Part shown: positions 60,038 through 64,000 of the stretch, piece by piece | How positions within the stretch are numbered: the stretch's first letter is position 1 | How the letters are laid out: each line of letters starts with the position of its first letter | Assembly (NCBI RefSeq): GCF_017311575.1 | Contig: NZ_JAFFQY010000033.1 | Coordinates: forward strand, 124,001-188,000 | DNA length: 64,000 bases | Origin: Roseococcus thiosulfatophilus | GTDB lineage: Bacteria > Pseudomonadota > Alphaproteobacteria > Acetobacterales > Acetobacteraceae | Direction: 5' to 3' | Translations under genes and position numbers: made by a program | Notes under the pieces: generated by a model | Told to the model about the DNA's origin: nothing | Database searches by the model: none | What the model saw: the letters and a program-made list of their open reading frames with translations, nothing else

Positions 60038-60805
60038 TCAGGCCGGCACCAGCAGCACCTCGCCGCGCTCCGGGTCGGGGATGCGGCGCATGGCGATGCC
60101 ATAGGCGCGCCGCACCGTCTCGGGCGTGAGCAATTCCGCGGGCGGGCCCTCGGCCACCCGCTGGCCGGAGGCCATCATCAGCAGCGTCTCGCAATAGCGC
60201 GCGGCGAGGTTGAGGTCGTGCAGCACGGCCACCACCGTGGCCCCCGCCCGCGCGCGCGCCGCCGCCACGGCCATGATGGCGTGCTGATGCGGCAGGTCGA
60301 GTGCGGAGGTGGGTTCGTCGAGGAACAGCACGCTGTCCGCCGGCGGCACGCCGTCGAGCTGCGCCAGCACCCGCGCCAACTGCACGCGCTGCTGCTCGCC
60401 GCCCGAGAGGGTGGCGTGGTTGCGGCCTTGCAGATGCGCGACACCCGCCTCGCGCATGGCGGCGCGGACGCTGTCCTGCGGACCAGCCCGCCCGGCATGG
60501 GGCAGGCGGCCGAGGGCCACCACCTCCTCCGCACGCAGCGGAAAGCCCAGGGTGGAATGCTGCGGCAGCACCGCGCGGCGGCGCGCGAGATCCCCCGCGC
60601 GCCAGTGGCCGAGCGGCCTGCCATCCAGGAAGGCGCGGCCGGAATCGGGCGCCATCTCGCCCGCCAGCACGCGCAGCAAGGTGGACTTGCCCGCCCCATT
60701 GGGCCCCAGGATGCCGAAGACGCCGCCAGGCGCGATGGACAGCGCCGGCAGGTCCAGGATGCGCCGCCCGCCACGCGTGACGATGAGGTTGTCCGCGCGG
60801 ATCAT
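60038..60805 (-). CDS. hmuV: Heme ABC transporter ATP-binding protein
   Basis: 255 residues. Walker A is GPNGAGKSTLLRVL, the ABC signature LSGGEQQRVQLARVLAQ, Walker B LFLDEPTSALDL and the H-loop VLHDLNLAARY. With HmuU it powers heme import. ATG 60805 overlaps the hmuU stop (ATGA). It is the last gene of the heme operon. Confidence 0.93.
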   Translation of the reverse strand: MIRADNLIVTRGGRRILDLPALSIAPGGVFGILGPNGAGKSTLLRVLAGEMAPDSGRAFLDGRPLGHWRAGDLARRRAVLPQHSTLGFPLRAEEVVALGRLPHAGRAGPQDSVRAAMREAGVAHLQGRNHATLSGGEQQRVQLARVLAQLDGVPPADSVLFLDEPTSALDLPHQHAIMAVAAARARAGATVVAVLHDLNLAARYCETLLMMASGQRVAEGPPAELLTPETVRRAYGIAMRRIPDPERGEVLLVPA

Positions 60806-61869
60806 CGCCCATCCAGTGCGAAGCGCTGCCGCAGCAGTAGGGCCAGGAAGAAGGGGCCGCCCAGCAGCGCCGTCAGCAGGCCGATGGGCAGTTCGGCGGG
60901 TGCGACCAGCACGCGCGCCGCGGCGTCGGCCAGCGGCAGCAGCGCGGCACCGATCAGCGCCGAGGCCGGCAGCACCCAGCGATGATCCGCCCCGCGCATC
61001 AGTCGCGCGAGATGCGGGGCCACGATGCCCACGAAGCCGATCATGCCGCTCGCCGCCACCGCCGCGCCCACGGCCAGCGCCACCAACAGCACCGCGCCCC
61101 ATTTGAGGCGCTCGATGGGAATGCCCAGCGTCTGCGCCTCGCGTTCGCCCAGGATCAGCGCGTTCAGCCCGCGCACCAGGAAGGGGGCCGCGATGACCAG
61201 CGGCAGCGCGGCCAGCAGCGTGGCCCCCAGCACGGCGGGCGTGGCGCCCGCGACCGAGCCCATGGTCCAGAACAGGATGTCGCGCAGCTGCATGTCATCG
61301 GCCGCGAAGATGAGGGCGGAGGTGGCCGCGCCTGCCAGCGCGTTGAAGATGATGCCCGCCAGCAGCATCGAGGCGATCATCACCCGCCCCTCATGCTGCG
61401 CCACGCGCATCACCAGCAGCGTGACCAGCAGCGCGCCCAGGAACGCGGCTCCCGCCGTGGCATAGGGGCGCAGCGGCACGGGCAGAAGCGCCAACCCCAC
61501 CACGATCATGAACACCGCCCCCAGCGCCCCACCGGCCGAGACGCCGAGCAGCCCGGGGTCGGCCAGCGGATTGCGGAACAGCCCCTGCATGATGGCGCCC
61601 GCCAGCCCCAGCACACCGCCCGCCAGCATGGCCAGCAGGGTGCGCGGCACGCGCAGCGTCCAGATGATGGCGCCCTCCGGCCCCGGCGCGGAGGTGGCAA
61701 GGCCCAGCGGCGCCAGCAATTCGCGCAGCACGCCATCAGGCGGGATGCGGATGGCGCCGATGCCCAGCGCCACCAGCAGCCCGCACAGCGCGGCACCCGC
61801 CAGCAGCAGCAGCGCCATGCCATGCCCCATCGCCCGCGCACGCGGCACGGAGAGCGCGGCCTCGCTCAT
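60802..61869 (-). CDS. hmuU: Heme ABC transporter permease
   Basis: 355 residues, FecCD family with about ten TM helices. Features include LRVPRTLLAMLAGGVLGLAGAIMQGLFRNPLADP, LLAGIIFNALAGAATSALIF and GMIGFVGIVAPHLARLMRGADHR. It carries heme across the inner membrane. It overlaps hmuT and hmuV by 4 bases each (ATGA). Confidence 0.93.
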   Translation of the reverse strand: MSEAALSVPRARAMGHGMALLLLAGAALCGLLVALGIGAIRIPPDGVLRELLAPLGLATSAPGPEGAIIWTLRVPRTLLAMLAGGVLGLAGAIMQGLFRNPLADPGLLGVSAGGALGAVFMIVVGLALLPVPLRPYATAGAAFLGALLVTLLVMRVAQHEGRVMIASMLLAGIIFNALAGAATSALIFAADDMQLRDILFWTMGSVAGATPAVLGATLLAALPLVIAAPFLVRGLNALILGEREAQTLGIPIERLKWGAVLLVALAVGAAVAASGMIGFVGIVAPHLARLMRGADHRWVLPASALIGAALLPLADAAARVLVAPAELPIGLLTALLGGPFFLALLLRQRFALDGR

Positions 61870-62750
61870 GCGGCCCCGCGCAGCCAGGGCCGCTCGGGCA
61901 GCGCCGCGAGATCGGGCCGCGCGTGCAGGGCGGCGGCGAGGTCGCGCGCCGCATGGGCCGTGCGCGGGCCGAAGCCCAGCATGTAGAGGCTGTCGAAGGT
62001 GACGAGCCGCCCCGCCCGCGCGGCCGGCAGCAGGGCAAGCTGCGGCTGGGCCAGGAAGGGTGCGATGCCACCACTGCTCTCGACGGTGTGCGAGGGCGCC
62101 ACCACCCAGTCGGGCGCCGCGGCCAGCGCGGCCTCGGCCGTCACCGCGCGATAGCCCTCGTAGGATTGGATGGCCGAGCGCGCGCCCGCGAGGCGCAGCA
62201 TGGCCTCGGCCGAGGTGCCACGGCCCGAGGCCATGGGCGCCCCCGCCCCGGCCGCCAGCAGGAACAGCGCGCTGGGCGGCGTGGCGGGACGTGGAAGACT
62301 TGCGGCAAGCGTCGCGAAATCCTGTTCCAGCGCCGCGTTCAGCGCCTGTCCCTGCGCCTGCCGGCCCAACGCCTCGGCCACGACGGTCACGGCCCGCATC
62401 AGCGTCGCGGGCGATTCGATGCGCGGGGCGCGGACCATGTTCACCCCCGCCGCGCGCAGCTGCGCGAGCGCCGGCGGTGGCCCGGCCTCATGCGCCAGCA
62501 GCAGCAGGCCGGGCTGGAGGGAGAGCACGCCCTCCGCCGAAAGCGCGCGCAGATAGCCGATCTGCGGCAATTGCCGCAGGTCGGTGGGAAAGAGGCTCGT
62601 GCTGTCCGCGCCCACGATCGCGCCCCGGGCGCCCAACGCGCAGACGATCTCGGCGATGCCGCCGCCGGCCACCACCAGGCGCGGCATGCCCTGGGCCAGC
62701 GCCGGCGTGGCGAGGCCCAGCGGCAGGGCGAAAAGGGCGCGGCGCCTCAC
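61866..62750 (-). CDS. hmuT: Heme ABC transporter substrate-binding protein
   Basis: 294 residues from GTG 62750, which overlaps the hmuS stop (GTGA). A signal peptide (RRRALFALPLGLATPALAQG) precedes a class III binding protein: RLVVAGGGIAEIVCALGARG, IGYLRALSAEGVLSLQPGLLLL and WVVAPSHTVESSGGIAPFL. It takes heme from the TonB receptor to HmuUV in the periplasm. Confidence 0.92.
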   Translation of the reverse strand: MRRRALFALPLGLATPALAQGMPRLVVAGGGIAEIVCALGARGAIVGADSTSLFPTDLRQLPQIGYLRALSAEGVLSLQPGLLLLAHEAGPPPALAQLRAAGVNMVRAPRIESPATLMRAVTVVAEALGRQAQGQALNAALEQDFATLAASLPRPATPPSALFLLAAGAGAPMASGRGTSAEAMLRLAGARSAIQSYEGYRAVTAEAALAAAPDWVVAPSHTVESSGGIAPFLAQPQLALLPAARAGRLVTFDSLYMLGFGPRTAHAARDLAAALHARPDLAALPERPWLRGAA

Positions 62751-63784
62751 GCGGCGATGCCTTCGGCCAGTTCGCGCCAGCCCAGATCCTCGGGCTGGCC
62801 AGGCTTGCGCTTGCCGAAGACCATCAGCACCACCTCGCCATCGGCGTCGAAGCCCTCGATGGAGGTGACGACGCCATCCTCGGTCGGCTTGCGGACCAGC
62901 CAGGCCTCGGCGAGGCCCGTGGTGCGCAGGTGCAGGTTGAAGCTGGGGTCGAGCACGTTGAACCACTCGCCCATCGGCACCAGCCGCTTCACCTCGCCGG
63001 TGTGAATCTGGATGCAGCCATGGTTGCCCACGAAGATCATGATGGGCAGCGCGCCGGCGCCCGCGGCGGACAGCGTGCGCTCGATGGCGGAGGATGGCAG
63101 GCGCCGCGCCCAGTGGGGGCCGGCCAGGCGCAGCGCCTGCTGCCGCGCCACGTCGAAGCGGCGCAGCATGGGGAAGAAGTCGTGCGTGTCGCGCAGCCCG
63201 GCCCAGGCGTCCCGCAGCCCGGCCGCGTCAATCTCGGCATCGGGGCGCGGAGCGGGGCGCGGCGCGCGGGGCACGGTGCGGATGGCCGCCGGCGCCTCGT
63301 CGCGCAGCGTGTCGGCCAGGCGGTCCAGCGCGCCTTCGGGCGTCGCTTCGGTGGCGAAGACCTTGTGCACCGCCTCGCCCGCCGCGTCGAAGACCTGCAC
63401 GCTGCCGCGCGGGCTGCCGGGATTGCCGCCGGGCACATGCAGCGCATGCACCCAGTTGCGGAGGAAGAGGCGGAGATCAATGTCCTCGCCCAGCACCAGC
63501 CCCATGGGGCCGCTGACCGAGACCTGCTCGTAGCGGCCATGGCGCTCATGCACGCAATGGTCGTTGCGCGTCAGGGCCATCACCTCGCCCGAGGCGTGCA
63601 GCGCCTCCAGCAGGGCGAGCCAGTCGGGGCGCAGGCGGGTGGCGCCAGGCAGGCTCGCCACCAACTCGGCCTCGCTCACGTCGAGGCGCTGCGCCGCGTC
63701 GCGCACGCGCAGCCGGGGCTCTGCCTCGCGCAGGAGGGCCCAGCGCGTGGCGAGGTCGTGGTCGTGTTCGAGTGTCGCGGACAT
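62747..63784 (-). CDS. hmuS: Hemin-degrading / heme-trafficking factor
   Basis: 345 residues with the two homologous halves of the HemS family: EVMALTRNDHCVHERHGRYEQ in the first, GNHGCIQIHTGEVKRLVPMG and WFNVLDPSFNLHLR in the second. It binds heme in the cytoplasm and breaks it down or passes it on. The family heme ligand histidine has candidates in these motifs. It follows the TonB receptor gene after 15 bases and overlaps hmuT. Confidence 0.92.
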   Translation of the reverse strand: MSATLEHDHDLATRWALLREAEPRLRVRDAAQRLDVSEAELVASLPGATRLRPDWLALLEALHASGEVMALTRNDHCVHERHGRYEQVSVSGPMGLVLGEDIDLRLFLRNWVHALHVPGGNPGSPRGSVQVFDAAGEAVHKVFATEATPEGALDRLADTLRDEAPAAIRTVPRAPRPAPRPDAEIDAAGLRDAWAGLRDTHDFFPMLRRFDVARQQALRLAGPHWARRLPSSAIERTLSAAGAGALPIMIFVGNHGCIQIHTGEVKRLVPMGEWFNVLDPSFNLHLRTTGLAEAWLVRKPTEDGVVTSIEGFDADGEVVLMVFGKRKPGQPEDLGWRELAEGIAA

Positions 63785-63799
63785 GAAGGCCTCTTTGGC

Positions 63800-64000
63800 T
63801 TAGAAGTTGGCGGAGAGGCGGAACTGCACGTTCCGGCCGACGTCGTAGAAGGAAGAACGCTCGCTGCTGCTGTCCCAGGCGAGGCGGCGATGGCGCACGT
63901 CGAAGAGGTTCGACACGCCCACATCCAGCCGCAGCCCCGAAAGCGGACCCTCGGGCGGGGCATAGGTCACGAAGAGGTCGGTCAGCGCGTAGGCCGGCGT
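63800..64000 (-). CDS. TonB-dependent heme receptor, C-terminal end
   Basis: Only the last 66 residues are in the window; the gene continues past the right edge. The end LRLDVGVSNLFDVRHRRLAWD and the final segment YDVGRNVQFRLSANF with a terminal phenylalanine are typical of outer-membrane beta-barrel receptors, which need a C-terminal aromatic residue for insertion. Being first in an operon with hmuSTUV, it is very likely the heme or hemoprotein receptor. Confidence 0.88.
   Translation of the reverse strand, partial: TPAYALTDLFVTYAPPEGPLSGLRLDVGVSNLFDVRHRRLAWDSSSERSSFYDVGRNVQFRLSANF

Overview
The window looks like chromosomal DNA of a very GC-rich alphaproteobacterium. The best fit is a Roseomonas-like member of the Acetobacteraceae/Rhodospirillales. 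This rests on gene content and order: sppA-ihfB-pyrF-trpF-trpB-trpA, an NDUFA12-mlaD-DUF2155 block, a small coiled-coil gene before zapA, an ExoY/Wza polysaccharide locus, and three Bug-type solute receptors. I saw no phage, IS element, CRISPR array or rRNA. About 65 protein genes and three tRNA genes (Thr-CGT, Pro-GGG, Pro-TGG) are packed tightly, mostly with 4-base start/stop overlaps. The only gene-free stretch over 300 bases is 40968-41376.

Layout. 1-1601: edge of a DUF1194 gene, then GST and DUF924 genes. 1598-8144: a glyoxylate/hydroxypyruvate group (a one-chain FAD + Fe-S 2-hydroxyacid dehydrogenase, serine-glyoxylate aminotransferase, hydroxypyruvate isomerase, tartronate semialdehyde reductase). 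8183-10957: mscL, a second 3-hydroxyacid dehydrogenase and an orphan HWE histidine kinase. 11022-15937: trpA, trpB, trpF, pyrF, ihfB, sppA, all minus. 16164-20220: a minus-strand polysaccharide cassette of HlyD-type adaptor, PilZ-carrying GT2 synthase and sulfotransferase; both outer genes are frameshifted. 20308-26197: panE, an oxalate-CoA-ligase-like enzyme, and a divergent TctCBA uptake system. 26175-31160: a second polysaccharide locus (WecB-type transferase, Wza-type export lipoprotein, Wzz-type protein with a dead kinase domain, divergent ExoY-type sugar transferase). 31168-40208: mixed metabolic and sensing genes (cytochrome c', exported carbonic anhydrase, FkbM, PhzF, thiE, chemoreceptor, TSUP, Bug receptor, class I aldolase). 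40348-42854: coiled-coil gene, zapA, a palindrome-rich spacer with a structured-RNA candidate, then DUF2155, mlaD and NDUFA12.

42994-53385 is a long plus-strand run of ten coupled genes: an NrdJ-derived protein without catalytic cysteines, a Rid protein, a GNAT/FemAB-like protein, an alkyltransferase-like repair protein, an EamA transporter, a frameshifted nuclease-helicase (DUF2075), an EEP enzyme, an MFS transporter, PPK2, and a double gamma-glutamylcyclotransferase-fold protein. 53343-60015: a Bug receptor, tRNA-Pro, an FAD oxidase, a MarR regulator facing an NTF2-like gene across a clear operator, a GMC oxidoreductase, a LysR regulator and a small secreted protein. 60038-64000: a heme-uptake operon (TonB receptor end, hmuS, hmuT, hmuU, hmuV).

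The most novel items are the catalytically dead NrdJ relative, the PilZ-GT2/HlyD/sulfotransferase cassette, the nuclease-helicase fusion, and the palindromic spacer with its RNA candidate. Three genes each need one extra base to restore their frame, so base-level sequence errors must be excluded before any of the three is called inactive.
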